A DNA stretch of 64,000 nt from UBA668 sp963720695 (GCA_963720695.1 CAVRGG010000001.1:1178001-1242000), one strand, 5' to 3'; counted from the stretch's first letter, positions 43,554-56,098 are shown. Notes: a model not told the origin generated them from the letters alone. Translations and numbers: made by a program.

Positions 43554-46382
43554 ATGGCCGCCGCCCGCACCCTCTCCATCCCGTGCGTCTACTGCGGCGG
43601 GAGCCACGGGTCCGCCGCCGAGGTGCGCGACTGCTGGCAGCGCACCGGTGGCGTGGAGGCCGTCGCCGACGACCATGCACCACCGAGCCTGTTCGACACC
43701 CCCTCCGCCCGGCCCGAGGAGGTCGACACTCCGACCCCAGCTCGGCCCCCGAGGTCCGACGCGACCGCACGCCGCGGGCCGCCGGCATTGGGCCGCAACG
43801 TGCTCGTGCGACCCGGGCAGTCGCCACCCGAGGAGTGGGCCGATGCGCCGCGTGTGGTGGTCACCGCCGACGACGCGCTGCTCGTCGAACTCCAGGCGCT
43901 CGCCCACCAGCGTGCCGGCGTCGTGCTCGAGGTCGACGACCGGATCGCCCCCGAGCGCCTCGCTCCAGGCCGCTCCACCGCCCCGCCCCACGAACTCGGA
44001 CCGCGGTTCACCTTCGCGGTCGACACCCTGCGCCACGTCCTGACAGCGAACACCGTCGACGCCCGCGACGGCGCCCGCTGGGGCGCGCTCGACGCGGCCT
44101 CCGCGCTCGGGGCGACCCCGGTGATCGATGGACGCGGCGACGTCGAACTGCCCGACGGCACCCGGTTGTGGATCGACGGTGGTCCACCCCGGTTCTCCCC
44201 GCCCGTCGATGGGCTGGGCGTCGTCCACCGGGTGAGCATCGAACACCGCTCGTTGAAGGTGTCCGTCGACAACGACTCGCTCGCCGATCTCGCGCCCGAC
44301 CAACTGGCGGCGGTCACCCATCCCGACGGCGCGGCTCGCATCATCGCCCCGGCCGGCTCGGGCAAGACCCGTGTCCTCACCGAGCGCGCCCGGCACCTCG
44401 TGCGTCACTGGCAGCTTCCACCCTCGGCCGTGTGCCTCGTCGCCTTCAACAAACGGGCCCAGGAGGAGATCGTCGAGCGCACCCGCGACCTGCCCGGCCT
44501 GCAGGTCCGCACGCTCAACGCCATCGCCCTCGCCATCGTCAACGGCTCGGCGCCGTTCGCCCGCCAACCCCAGCGCTACGCCACCATCGACGAGCCGGAG
44601 GTGCGCCGCATCATCGGCCGCCTGGTCACCTTCCCCCGCAAGCGCAACGCCGACCCGGTCGCGACCTGGCTGGAGGCGCTCTCGTCGGCACGGTTGGGCT
44701 TACGCGACCCGGTCGAGGTCGAGAAGACCTACGACGGCGACGTCGAGGGCTTCGCGGAGGTCTTCTCCACGTACCGCTCCGAACTCGCCCGAGCCGGATC
44801 GCTCGACTACGACGAGCAGATCTTCCGGGCGATCGTGCTCCTGCTCACCGATCCCGATGCCCGTGCGGTCGCGCAGCGGGCGTGCCGGGTGCTGCTCGTC
44901 GACGAGTTCCAGGACCTGACGCCCGCGCACCTGCTGCTCGTGCGCCTGCTCGCCGGGCCCGACGCGGCGGTGTTCGGCGTCGGCGACGACGACCAGACCA
45001 TCTACGGCTACAACGGCGCCGATCCGGCATGGCTGATCGACTTCGCCGGGCTGTTCCCCGGCGCCGGCCAGCATCCCCTCGAGGTCAACTACCGATGCCC
45101 GGGCGGCATCGTTCGGGCGGCCGACACCCTGCTCCGCCACAACCGGCGTCGAATCGCCAAGGTCATCCGCTCCGCGCAGCCCGACCGCGACGGGTTCATG
45201 GTCGCACCGGACGACGGCGCGTCGGTGAGCACCACCGTCGGGGCCGTGCACACGGCGGTCGACGCCGGGCTGGCGCCCCACGAGATCGCCGTGCTCACCC
45301 GCGTCAACTCCTTGCTCGTCCCTGTACAGGTCGGACTGCACGCGGCCGGGATCGCCACCAGCGGTGGCGTGGGGCGGGAGTTCCTGGAGCGCACCGCAGT
45401 CCGAGCAGCGTTGGCCTGGTTGAGGTTGGCGACCGCAGACGGCGCTCTCGATCCGTCCGACGTCGGCGAGGCACTGCGCCGCCCGTCCCGTTCGATGCAC
45501 CCGCGGGTGTCGGGATGGGTGGCCGAACAATCGACGGTGGCTGGCCTGCGCCGTCTGGCCGACCGCATCACCACCGAGCGCGACGCGAAGAGCGTCACCG
45601 AGTTCGCCGACGACATCGAGAAGCTGCAGCGGGGCGTGAGCGGTCACCGCACCACGTCGCAACTGTTCGCCGCACTCCGCGACCAGATGGGTCTCGCCAA
45701 CAGCATCGCCACGCTCGACATCCATCGCCACGGGATGAACCGCGCCGCCCAGAACGACGACCTCACGGCGCTCGCGGAGCTGGCGGAGCTCCAGCCCGAC
45801 CCAGCAGCGTTCGAGCGCTGGCTGCGCAATGCACTCTCCGCCCGCTGGCAGGACGATGGAGTGACGCTGGCGACCGTGCACCGCGTGAAGGGCCAGGAGT
45901 GGCCGTTCGTGGTGCTGCACCACGCCGATGCCGATCAGTTCCCGCACCGTCTCGCCACCGACGTCGAGGAGGAACGTCGGCTGTTCCACGTCGCCATCAC
46001 ACGAGCGCAACGCGATGTGCTGGTCGTGCCGTCGGATCATCCGTCGCCGTTCATCACCGATTGCAGCACGGAGCCCAGCGAGCGCCGCCGCACAGTGGTC
46101 GCGCCCACCCGCGCCGCCACCCGGCCGGCGCCTGCCGCGAAGCCGGGCGACGGGCTCACGGCCGATCAAGCGGCGACGTTCGAAGCCTTGCGCGCTTGGC
46201 GTCGCCACGCAGCGGCGGGCAAGCCGGCGTACACGGTGCTGCCCGACTCGGCGTTGCACGAGATCGCCGTGCGGCTCCCGTCGTCACTCGACGCCCTGGC
46301 AGCGATCAAGGGCATCGGGCCGAACAAGCTCAGCCAGTACGGCAACGGCATCCTCGAGGTGCTCGCCGACCTGGCCGGCTGA
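43554..46382 (+). CDS. UvrD/PcrA-like superfamily 1 helicase with HRDC domain
   Basis: A 942-residue DNA helicase. An unusual N-terminus holds a possible zinc motif (CVYCGGSHGSAAEVRDC) and about 230 residues without clear family match. The helicase core follows: Walker A APAGSGKTRVLTERA (about residue 263), motif II LLVDEFQDLTPAHLL, motif III VGDDDQTIYGYNGA, motif V/VI ATVHRVKGQEWPF and RRLFHVAITRAQRD. The C-terminus is an HRDC domain (LDALAAIKGIGPNKLSQYG). Probably a repair or recombination helicase; the N-terminal part may bind DNA or a partner. Confidence 0.9.
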   Translation: MAAARTLSIPCVYCGGSHGSAAEVRDCWQRTGGVEAVADDHAPPSLFDTPSARPEEVDTPTPARPPRSDATARRGPPALGRNVLVRPGQSPPEEWADAPRVVVTADDALLVELQALAHQRAGVVLEVDDRIAPERLAPGRSTAPPHELGPRFTFAVDTLRHVLTANTVDARDGARWGALDAASALGATPVIDGRGDVELPDGTRLWIDGGPPRFSPPVDGLGVVHRVSIEHRSLKVSVDNDSLADLAPDQLAAVTHPDGAARIIAPAGSGKTRVLTERARHLVRHWQLPPSAVCLVAFNKRAQEEIVERTRDLPGLQVRTLNAIALAIVNGSAPFARQPQRYATIDEPEVRRIIGRLVTFPRKRNADPVATWLEALSSARLGLRDPVEVEKTYDGDVEGFAEVFSTYRSELARAGSLDYDEQIFRAIVLLLTDPDARAVAQRACRVLLVDEFQDLTPAHLLLVRLLAGPDAAVFGVGDDDQTIYGYNGADPAWLIDFAGLFPGAGQHPLEVNYRCPGGIVRAADTLLRHNRRRIAKVIRSAQPDRDGFMVAPDDGASVSTTVGAVHTAVDAGLAPHEIAVLTRVNSLLVPVQVGLHAAGIATSGGVGREFLERTAVRAALAWLRLATADGALDPSDVGEALRRPSRSMHPRVSGWVAEQSTVAGLRRLADRITTERDAKSVTEFADDIEKLQRGVSGHRTTSQLFAALRDQMGLANSIATLDIHRHGMNRAAQNDDLTALAELAELQPDPAAFERWLRNALSARWQDDGVTLATVHRVKGQEWPFVVLHHADADQFPHRLATDVEEERRLFHVAITRAQRDVLVVPSDHPSPFITDCSTEPSERRRTVVAPTRAATRPAPAAKPGDGLTADQAATFEALRAWRRHAAAGKPAYTVLPDSALHEIAVRLPSSLDALAAIKGIGPNKLSQYGNGILEVLADLAG

Positions 46383-46519
46383 GCGCACAACCAGCGCGCA
46401 CCCGGCGACGACGCGCGCTCGCCTCCCTCACCCCGACCTGCGGCTTCGTGTCATCGGCGGAGGCGGAAAATCCACCCCGCCCGATGGCAGAAGGCACCCA
46501 CAGGCCAGCGGGGCGGGCG

Positions 46520-47563
46520 TCAGGCGCCGAGGCCGACCAGCCAGGACTGGACGTTCGCGCCGAGCGCGTCGACGTCGTAGCCGCCCTCCTGGAGGACCAC
46601 CGTCGGCAGACCGAGTTGCCGGACCACGGCGCCACAGCGACCCATGCCTTCCGTGGTGACGGCGAGATCGCAGATCGGGTCGGTGATGAACGTGTCGAGA
46701 CCCAGCGACACGATCAGCACTGACGGGTCGAACGCAGTGATGCGATCGCAGATCGCGGCCAGCGTGTCCACGTAGCGGTCGTCGTCCGCACGCAGCGGCA
46801 TGGGGACGTTGATGTTGTGACCGAGTCCGCGGCCGGTACCGGTCTCGTCGGCGTAGCCCATCGAGTACGGGTACGCCCGCACCGGGTCGCCGTGCAGCGA
46901 CACGTACTGGACGTCGTCGCGGTCGTAGAAGATCTGCTGGGTGCCGTTGCCGTGGTGGTAATCCACGTCGAGCACCGTGACCTTCGACCCCGTGGATGCG
47001 GCGATGTGGTGGGCGGTCACTGCGGCGTTGTTGAAGAAGCAGTACCCGCCGTACATGGACGACGTCGCGTGATGTCCGGGCGGGCGGCACAGCCCGTACG
47101 CGGCGCGTTCACCGTCGAGCACGAGCTGCGCGGTCGTCAGCGCGGTGTCGACCGCGGCGAGCGCCGCCACGTAGGTGCCCTCGGTCAGCGGCGTCGTGGT
47201 CTCGAAGCACCAGTACCCCAAGCGGCCGTTGATCGACACCGGTTCGCCGCGCTCCCCCATCTTGTCCCGCAGCGCAGGGCGGTAGAACACGTCGGGCACG
47301 ACGTCGCGCACGCCGGGGTGCTCGGCGGCGAACAGCCGCCAGCCCTCCTCGAGGAACCGCACCAGCCCGCCCTCGTGGACCGCCTCGATCGGAGCGAGGC
47401 CCCACTCCGTCGGCGCGGAGAACTCGAAGCGGGCGTCGGCCTGCAGGGTCTCGCGGATGGCCTCGGCGCGACCGATGTGCTCGAACGGCGAGTGCGCGGA
47501 CGAGGTCTCGAACTCCACATGGGGGTCGTGGCGCAGGTGGGTCGGGGTGTAGACGACCTTCAT
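46520..47563 (-). CDS. class II histone-deacetylase-family amidohydrolase
   Basis: A zinc amidohydrolase of the arginase/deacetylase fold, 347 residues, like bacterial acetylpolyamine aminohydrolases and AcuC-type enzymes. Signature: RPPGHHATSS (His pair of the charge relay), CFFNNAAVTAHH, LDVDYHHGNGTQ (zinc Asp and His), SLGLDTFITDP (zinc Asp) and LQEGGYDVDALG. Likely removes acetyl groups from polyamines or proteins. It begins one base after the FAAL stop, a translationally coupled pair. Confidence 0.88.
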   Translation of the reverse strand: MKVVYTPTHLRHDPHVEFETSSAHSPFEHIGRAEAIRETLQADARFEFSAPTEWGLAPIEAVHEGGLVRFLEEGWRLFAAEHPGVRDVVPDVFYRPALRDKMGERGEPVSINGRLGYWCFETTTPLTEGTYVAALAAVDTALTTAQLVLDGERAAYGLCRPPGHHATSSMYGGYCFFNNAAVTAHHIAASTGSKVTVLDVDYHHGNGTQQIFYDRDDVQYVSLHGDPVRAYPYSMGYADETGTGRGLGHNINVPMPLRADDDRYVDTLAAICDRITAFDPSVLIVSLGLDTFITDPICDLAVTTEGMGRCGAVVRQLGLPTVVLQEGGYDVDALGANVQSWLVGLGA

Positions 47564-47564
47564 C

Positions 47565-49265
47565 TCAGATCAGCTCCAGCTCGTCGGCGAGGTACAGCTC
47601 GCGGCACTTGGCCCGCTGCAGCTTGCCCGACGAGGTCTTGGGCAGCGTGCCGGGCTTCACCAGCATGACGTCGCGCGGCGGGAGGCCGCAGACGTCGAGC
47701 GCCCGGTGGTGGATCTCGTGGCGCACGACGTCGGGGTCGTCGGTGCGCACTTCGGCGACGACGACCACGCTCTCCTTGCCCTTGTAACCCTCCACGCCGA
47801 ACGCGATCACGTTGCCGGCGCGCACACCGTCGAGCACGCCGACGGCACGCTCGATGTCCTCGGGGAAGACGTTGCGACCACCGACGATGATGACGTCCTT
47901 GATGCGGCCGCAGAGCACGAGTTCGCCGTCGACGAGATAGGCGAGATCGCCGGTGCACAGCCAGTCGTCACGGAACAGCGCCGCAGTGGCATCGGGTCGT
48001 TTGTAGTACCCGGGCGTGACCGACGTGCCTCGCAGCAGCAGCTCGCCGACATGACGCTCCGGTAGCTCCTCGTACGTGTCGGGGTGCACGACCTTCATCT
48101 CCAGTCCGGGCACGGCCTTGCCGAGGAGGGGCAGGCGTCGCACGTCGATCTCCTCGGTCGCGTCGACGAGATCGAGTGGCTTGGCCACCCGATCACGTTC
48201 GAGGACCAGCCGATCGACCGAGTCGCACACCAGCCCGCGATGCCGGGTCGGGAACGCTCCGCCGATGGCCACCTCGGCCATGCCGAACGCAGGGAACACG
48301 CTGCCGGAGCGGAACCCGAAGGGCTCGGCGGCGCGCACGAATGCCTCGACCGCGTTGGGGTCCACGGGCTCCGCGCCGCTGAGCGCCAGCGTCAGCGAGG
48401 AGAGGTCGAGTTGCTCCATCCGGCCCAGCGCCCGGGTGGCGAGCACCCAGGCGAAGTTGGGGCCGGCGGTGGCCGTGCCGCGGTGGTCGCTGATCCACTG
48501 CATCCAGTTGCCGGGTTTGGCGAGGAAGTCCTGCGGTGCCGCCTGCACCAGTTGCACCCCGTTGGTCATCGGCAGCGACAGGAAGCCGACCAGCCCCATG
48601 TCGTGGTACAGCGGCAGCCAGCTGACCATCACCTCGTCCTCGCCCAGCTCGGCGGCCTCGCACGAGGCGTCGAGGTTGGCCCGCAGGACGCGATCGGGGA
48701 TCATCACCCCCTTGGGCTCGCTGGTGGAGCCGCTCGTGTACTGCAGGATGACCAGCCGCTCGGGGTCGTACTCAGGCAGTTCCAGACGTTCACCACTGGG
48801 CACGCCCGCGGCACCGGGGAGCACCGCTGCCATCGGTTCGATCGGCGGATCGCCGGGAGCCGACTCGTAGAACGCGGCGAGCATGTCGTCGATGAGGATG
48901 AGCTTGGCGTCGCCGTGACGGATGCGCGCCCTGGTGCTCTCGACGAACGCCTCCAACGACCCCATCCGCATCGGCAGCGGCAGCACCATGCTGGCGATGC
49001 CGGCCAACCAGCAGCCCTGGATGATGGTGATCAGCGAGCGCGAGGTGGGGCCGAGGATCGCGACGTGATCGCCCGGCACCAGCCCCCGTGCCTGCAGCGC
49101 GGCCCCGACCACACGAGCTTCGTCGTGGACCTGCGCCCAGGACACGAACGGATCACCGTCGGCAGGTACGACGCTGGGGCCCACGAAGTGCACGCCCGTC
49201 GGACGATCCGCAGCGGCGATGAGTCGGGAGACGATGGAGTCGGTGTCGGAGCGAGGACCTGACAT
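47565..49265 (-). CDS. fatty-acyl-AMP ligase (FAAL-like)
   Basis: An adenylating enzyme of 566 residues. ATP motif LQYTSGSTSEPKGVM, FAAL-type core WLPLYHDMGLVGFLSLPM and PGNWMQWISDHRGTATAGPN, then LCTGDLAYLVDGELVLCGRIKDVIIVGGRNVFPEDIE (hinge, shown in part) and the C-terminal Lys in PKTSSGKLQRAKC. FAALs load fatty acids as AMP esters onto carrier proteins, for instance in lipid or polyketide assembly; the FAAL-specific insertion cannot be confirmed by eye, so an ordinary acyl-CoA ligase remains possible. No polyketide synthase lies in this window. Confidence 0.82.
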   Translation of the reverse strand: MSGPRSDTDSIVSRLIAAADRPTGVHFVGPSVVPADGDPFVSWAQVHDEARVVGAALQARGLVPGDHVAILGPTSRSLITIIQGCWLAGIASMVLPLPMRMGSLEAFVESTRARIRHGDAKLILIDDMLAAFYESAPGDPPIEPMAAVLPGAAGVPSGERLELPEYDPERLVILQYTSGSTSEPKGVMIPDRVLRANLDASCEAAELGEDEVMVSWLPLYHDMGLVGFLSLPMTNGVQLVQAAPQDFLAKPGNWMQWISDHRGTATAGPNFAWVLATRALGRMEQLDLSSLTLALSGAEPVDPNAVEAFVRAAEPFGFRSGSVFPAFGMAEVAIGGAFPTRHRGLVCDSVDRLVLERDRVAKPLDLVDATEEIDVRRLPLLGKAVPGLEMKVVHPDTYEELPERHVGELLLRGTSVTPGYYKRPDATAALFRDDWLCTGDLAYLVDGELVLCGRIKDVIIVGGRNVFPEDIERAVGVLDGVRAGNVIAFGVEGYKGKESVVVVAEVRTDDPDVVRHEIHHRALDVCGLPPRDVMLVKPGTLPKTSSGKLQRAKCRELYLADELELI

Positions 49266-49333
49266 GACCAGCCACCGTAGTGCGACCCGGAAGTCGGCGC
49301 GAGGTTCGCCGATCCGCCGACAAGACTGACTTC

Positions 49334-49996
49334 ATGGCACACCTCGTCGACCTCAGCCACGTGATCACCGACGGCCTGTCGACGTACCCGGGGCTTCCCG
49401 AGCCGCAGATCTTCGACCACCTCGACCGAGCCGCCGCCGAGCAGGTGTACGGCCCCGGCGTGACCTTCCAGATCGGGATGATCACGATGTGCAGCAACAC
49501 CGGCACGTACCTGGACACGCCGTTCCACCGCTTCGTGGAGGGCCACGACCTGGCCGGGCTGCCGCTGGAACGCGTGTCGGCCGTCGAAGGCATCTGCATC
49601 GACTGCCGTGGCGAGCGCGTGATCGGACCGGACGTGCTCGACGGCGTCGAGGTGACCGGCCGGGCGGTGCTGTTCCTCACCGGTCACGGCGACCACTTCG
49701 GCACGCCGCAGTACCTGGTCGACCATCCTCATCTCGCGGTCGCCACCGCCCAGAAGCTCGTCGAGCGCGGCGCCGCCGTCGTAGGCATCGACTCGTTGAA
49801 CATCGATGCCACATCGGGACCCCTCGGACAGGGGCGACCGGTGCACACCACGTTGCTCGGTGCAGGAGTCCCGATCGTGGAGCACCTCACGAACCTCGTC
49901 TCGCTCCCCCGTCGAGGCTTTCGGTTCTCGGCCGTCCCACCGAAGGTCGAAGGCATGGGCACGTTTCCCGTGCGAGCTCACGCGCTGGTGGAGTGA
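49334..49996 (+). CDS. cyclase-family (kynurenine formamidase-like) protein with altered metal motif
   Basis: A 220-residue protein of the cyclase family, with MAHLVDLSHVITDGLSTYPG at the start. The canonical motif HxGTHxDxPxH, which binds metal, appears here as NTGTYLDTPFH: Asn and Tyr replace the first two His. The rest (VIGPDVLDG, VLFLTGHGDHFG, VVGIDSLNID) fits. This variant may bind metal differently or belong to a distinct subfamily. Divergent from the FAAL gene and convergent with the next by 19 bases. Confidence 0.78.
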   Translation: MAHLVDLSHVITDGLSTYPGLPEPQIFDHLDRAAAEQVYGPGVTFQIGMITMCSNTGTYLDTPFHRFVEGHDLAGLPLERVSAVEGICIDCRGERVIGPDVLDGVEVTGRAVLFLTGHGDHFGTPQYLVDHPHLAVATAQKLVERGAAVVGIDSLNIDATSGPLGQGRPVHTTLLGAGVPIVEHLTNLVSLPRRGFRFSAVPPKVEGMGTFPVRAHALVE

Positions 49997-50721
49997 TCGG
50001 GCTCCGAGCTCAACCCGTCGACGGCGCGAAGTACCTCATCGGCGATCACCTCTGCCGACGTCGTGCTCGAGTCGAATCGGAGGTCGTACTGCCATCCCTC
50101 GTGGATCGCGAGCGACGCCTCGGCCCAGCCTCCGGGCACGTCGGTCCGGTCGCCTTCGCGACGGCGCAGTTCGTCGGCGGGACAGTCGAGCCCGACGCGT
50201 ACGGTCGGGATCCCGGCGAACGCCCTTTCGAACCAGGTGAACGGGTGACCGCCGGCCGCCAACGCGACGCGGTTGCCGGCCCGGGCGAGTGCGGCGATGC
50301 CGTCGAGGAAGCCACGGTGCAACGATGGCGCACCGTCACGCCAGACGAGGTGGCCGATCTCGACGTCACCGAACATCGGCTCGTCGAACACGACCCAGGT
50401 CTCCGCTGCCTCGGCCTTCAGCGCGCGCAGGACGGTGGACTTCCCGGAGCTGGACGGTCCGTTGACGATGACCGCCCGACCACCGGAGACCGGCACGAGT
50501 TCTGGCGGACGCGCGATGACGTCGACCCACTCGACGGTGCCGGTCTCGGTCGCCCCGAACACCACCCGCCACTCGTCGCCGCCCGATCGGGCGACCACGT
50601 CGACCCGCTCACCGTTGACCGCGAGGGACACCACCTCGAGATCCGACCGATCGCCGAGCACCGCGAGGCGATCGGCCACCAGCGAGGCGAACAGACGAGC
50701 TGCGACAGCGTCGGTGACCAC
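49978..50721 (-). CDS. P-loop phosphotransferase, CPT-like
   Basis: A protein of about 247 residues from the GTG at 50721. The C-terminal two thirds resembles the chloramphenicol phosphotransferase-like family: Walker A IVNGPSSSGKSTVLRALK, FDEPMFGDVEIG, VALAAGGHPFTWFERAF and CPADELRRREGDRTDVPGG (CPT-like lid). An N-terminal domain of about 85 residues (VEWVDVIARPPELVPV) precedes it. Antibiotic modification is not implied; many such kinases act on other small molecules. Start uncertain, since GTG is the only reasonable one before the motif. Confidence 0.7.
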   Translation of the reverse strand: MVTDAVAARLFASLVADRLAVLGDRSDLEVVSLAVNGERVDVVARSGGDEWRVVFGATETGTVEWVDVIARPPELVPVSGGRAVIVNGPSSSGKSTVLRALKAEAAETWVVFDEPMFGDVEIGHLVWRDGAPSLHRGFLDGIAALARAGNRVALAAGGHPFTWFERAFAGIPTVRVGLDCPADELRRREGDRTDVPGGWAEASLAIHEGWQYDLRFDSSTTSAEVIADEVLRAVDGLSSEPDHSTSA

Positions 50722-50771
50722 CCGCCGAGCGTACGCGTCCCGGGCCACTGGGGCTCGGTTACGCTCGGTCG

Positions 50772-51341
50772 ATGTCGACGAACATGCGCATCTATGTGAA
50801 GACGCTCTATGGCTTCGACCACGTAGTTCGAATGGTGCCGGACGACGCCTGGTCGAACGCATCCCCCTGTGAGGGCTGGACAGCGCTCGATGTCCTCGGA
50901 CATGTGATCGCGGTCCAGGGGTACATCGGGGCCCTGGCGACCGGCGTCGAGCCGACACTAAACCCGTACGGCTCGCCGGGCCATCTGGCAGGTGACGATC
51001 CGCTCGGCGCCTGGTCGGCAGCCCGCGAGTCGGTGCTCGCGGCGATCGACGGTCCGGGAATCCTCGACAAGGTGGTGCAGACCTTTCGAGCGCAGGAGAC
51101 CATCGACAGCAGCCTTGCCTGGAACGTCGTCGACACCCTCACCCACACGTGGGACCTCGCCCGCGCCACCGGGGTCGACGACGATCTCGACGCAGACCTG
51201 GTCGCCCATGCGACCGCTCAAGTGCTCCCCGTGATCGACGCGATGCGCATGCCGCCGTTCTTCGGCGACGCGATCGAGGCGTCCGATGACCCTTCGCCGA
51301 CGATGCAGTTCCTCGGCATGCTCGGTCGCAGCCCCGGTTGA
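50772..51341 (+). CDS. DinB/mycothiol-dependent metal-binding protein (TIGR03086-like)
   Basis: A 189-residue member of the actinobacterial TIGR03086/DinB superfamily, four-helix bundle proteins that bind metal through three His and often use mycothiol. The first region VPDDAWSNASPCEGWTALDVLGHVIAVQGY carries the His (GHV), a second His is in TLTHTWDLARATG. Substrate unknown. Its presence suggests mycothiol metabolism. Confidence 0.8.
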   Translation: MSTNMRIYVKTLYGFDHVVRMVPDDAWSNASPCEGWTALDVLGHVIAVQGYIGALATGVEPTLNPYGSPGHLAGDDPLGAWSAARESVLAAIDGPGILDKVVQTFRAQETIDSSLAWNVVDTLTHTWDLARATGVDDDLDADLVAHATAQVLPVIDAMRMPPFFGDAIEASDDPSPTMQFLGMLGRSPG

Positions 51342-51392
51342 CTTCGCGGTCGGCGTGGTTCGGCGATCTCACCACGTGAAAAGATCGATCGC

Positions 51393-53102
51393 ATGACGAC
51401 ATTGGCTGACATCCGATTCGACCGGTTCCCGCGCTTCGAGGAGCTCACCGAGTGGATGCAGGTGCTCGCCGCCGAGAGCAACGGCCTCGTGGAGCTGTCC
51501 AGCATCGGGCACTCCCACGAGGGTCGCGAGCTGTGGCTGGCGACGGTCACCAATCCGGCGACGGGGTCCCACGACGAGAAGCCGGCACTGTGGATCGACG
51601 GCAACATCCACGCGTCCGAACTCACGGCCGGTGCCGCTTCGCTGCACCTTCTCCACGCCCTGGTCACCCGCTACGGCCACGACGAGAAGGTCACGCGGGC
51701 GCTCGATCGCCGCACCTTCTACGTCGTCCCGCGGGTGAACCCGGATGGCGCCGAGCTGGCACTCGCCGAACTGCCGACGATCGTGCGGTCCACCGTTCGG
51801 CCATGGCCGCGGGCCGAGCAGCAGCCGGGTTTCGTGAGCGAGGACGTCGATCACGACGGACGCCTCTTGCAGATGCGCCTCCGAGACCCGAACGGCGCGT
51901 GGAAGCCGCTCGCCGCCCACCCTCGGCTGATGGTGCCACGCGAACCCGACGAGGACGGCCCCGGCCCGTACTACCGGCTGCTCCGCGAGGGCACGATCGG
52001 CGACTTCGACGGCGTCCTGATGCCGGCGGCACCGTTACTCGCCGGCATCGACTCGAACCGCAACTTCCCGTTCGACTGGCGGCGGCATCCGGCCATCCCG
52101 AGCCCGTCGGGGTCAGGCGACTTCCCCACCAGTGAATCCGAGGTGCGGGCCGTCGTGCAGGCAGTCGTCGACCGACCCAACATCACCGGCTACCTCGCCT
52201 ATCACACGTTCTCCGGGGTGCACCTGCGACCCTACGAGAACCAGTCCGACGACGCCTTGCCCACCGCCGACCTGCGCGTCTACAAGGCGCTGGGCGAGCG
52301 AATGACCGCCATCACCGGCTACCCGTGCATCAGCGTCTACCACGGGTTCCGATACGACCCGAAGGACGTGATCACGGGCACCGGCAGCGGCTGGGCGTAC
52401 GACCAGCAGGGCCTGATCGCCTGGACCACCGAGTTCTGGAGCCCGATGCGAGCTGCCGGACTGACCGATGCGCATCCGATCGAGTGGTTCGTCGACCACC
52501 CGCTCGACGACGAGCTCCAACTGCTGTCGTGGGTCGAGGACCATGCCCCCGACGGCTACGTCGACTGGTACGAGTTCGACCATCCCCAACTCGGCACGGT
52601 GGAGCTCGGCGGCTGGAACAACGCCGCCTTGTTCCGCAACCCGCCGATGTCGATGCTCGAGGCCGAGATCGCCCCACACACCGACGCCATGATCTTCCAC
52701 GCCCTGATCGCCCCCGAACTGCGTCTGCACTCGACCGAGGTCGTGGCGCTCGGCGAGGGCAGCTGGCGGATCAGGCTGGTCGTCGAGAACGCGGGCTGGC
52801 TCCCGACGAACGTGACGGTGAAGGCGATCGAGCGCAGGGTCGCCCGACCCGTCGAGGCCGCGATCGAGCTTCCCGACGGCGTCGCGCTCGCGTCCGGCAC
52901 CGCACGCATCGACATGGGGCACCTCGCCGGTCGGGTCGGCAGGACGTCGAGCATCGGCGTGTTCGGCGGCCAGAACGACCTCACTTCCGACCGGGCAAAG
53001 GCCGAATGGGTGGTGACCGGACCCGTGGGCAGCGTGGTGGAGGTGTCGGCCGGCACTCCCCGAGCCGGATCCGTCCGGGCGACCCTCACGCTGTCCGCCT
53101 GA
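51393..53102 (+). CDS. M14-family zinc carboxypeptidase
   Basis: A 569-residue peptidase. Zinc motif IDGNIHASELTAG (His and Glu, HxxE), substrate-binding GIDSNRNFPFDW, second zinc His in AYHTFSGVHLRP, and the catalytic Glu likely in the TEFWSPM region. A beta-sandwich-like C-terminal domain follows (about residues 430-569). There is no signal peptide, so it may be cytosolic. It ends at hairpin repeat copy C. Confidence 0.88.
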   Translation: MTTLADIRFDRFPRFEELTEWMQVLAAESNGLVELSSIGHSHEGRELWLATVTNPATGSHDEKPALWIDGNIHASELTAGAASLHLLHALVTRYGHDEKVTRALDRRTFYVVPRVNPDGAELALAELPTIVRSTVRPWPRAEQQPGFVSEDVDHDGRLLQMRLRDPNGAWKPLAAHPRLMVPREPDEDGPGPYYRLLREGTIGDFDGVLMPAAPLLAGIDSNRNFPFDWRRHPAIPSPSGSGDFPTSESEVRAVVQAVVDRPNITGYLAYHTFSGVHLRPYENQSDDALPTADLRVYKALGERMTAITGYPCISVYHGFRYDPKDVITGTGSGWAYDQQGLIAWTTEFWSPMRAAGLTDAHPIEWFVDHPLDDELQLLSWVEDHAPDGYVDWYEFDHPQLGTVELGGWNNAALFRNPPMSMLEAEIAPHTDAMIFHALIAPELRLHSTEVVALGEGSWRIRLVVENAGWLPTNVTVKAIERRVARPVEAAIELPDGVALASGTARIDMGHLAGRVGRTSSIGVFGGQNDLTSDRAKAEWVVTGPVGSVVEVSAGTPRAGSVRATLTLSA

Positions 53103-53200
53103 CTCGGACCCGGGGCCCGTTCTGGGAAGGGATCTTCCCGGGCACCGGGAAGATCCCTTCCCAGAACCCGAGTCGGGGAGATGGCTGCCCAGAAGCCGGA
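53101..53200 (-). repeat. dispersed hairpin repeat, copy C
   Basis: A perfect 23-bp hairpin: arms 53119-53141 and 53145-53167 around the loop GCA. An outer stem (GACTCGG at 53101-53107 with CCGAGTC at 53169-53175) brackets it, and a third arm-like segment lies at 53183-53200. The left foot overlaps the carboxypeptidase stop codon. It stands between that gene and leuS, in the same direction, so it could end the first transcript. Confidence 0.9.
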
Positions 53201-53261
53201 CGGGTCAACGCCGGAATGAACAGAGGGCGGCAACGGGTCGTCTCGTAGAATCGGACCCGTG

Positions 53262-56081
<2,820 letters not shown>

Positions 56082-56098
56082 CGGCGGCGGACGCCCGC

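Noticed and set aside
46476..46517. Terminator hairpin between the helicase and deacetylase genes
   Set aside because: Only a 7-bp CCCGCCC/GGGCGGG pairing with a loop near 28 nt and no U-run; too weak in such GC-rich sequence to call.
49978..50721. Chloramphenicol resistance gene
   Set aside because: Only the P-loop fold matches; there is an extra N-terminal domain and no resistance context, so I give the family only.
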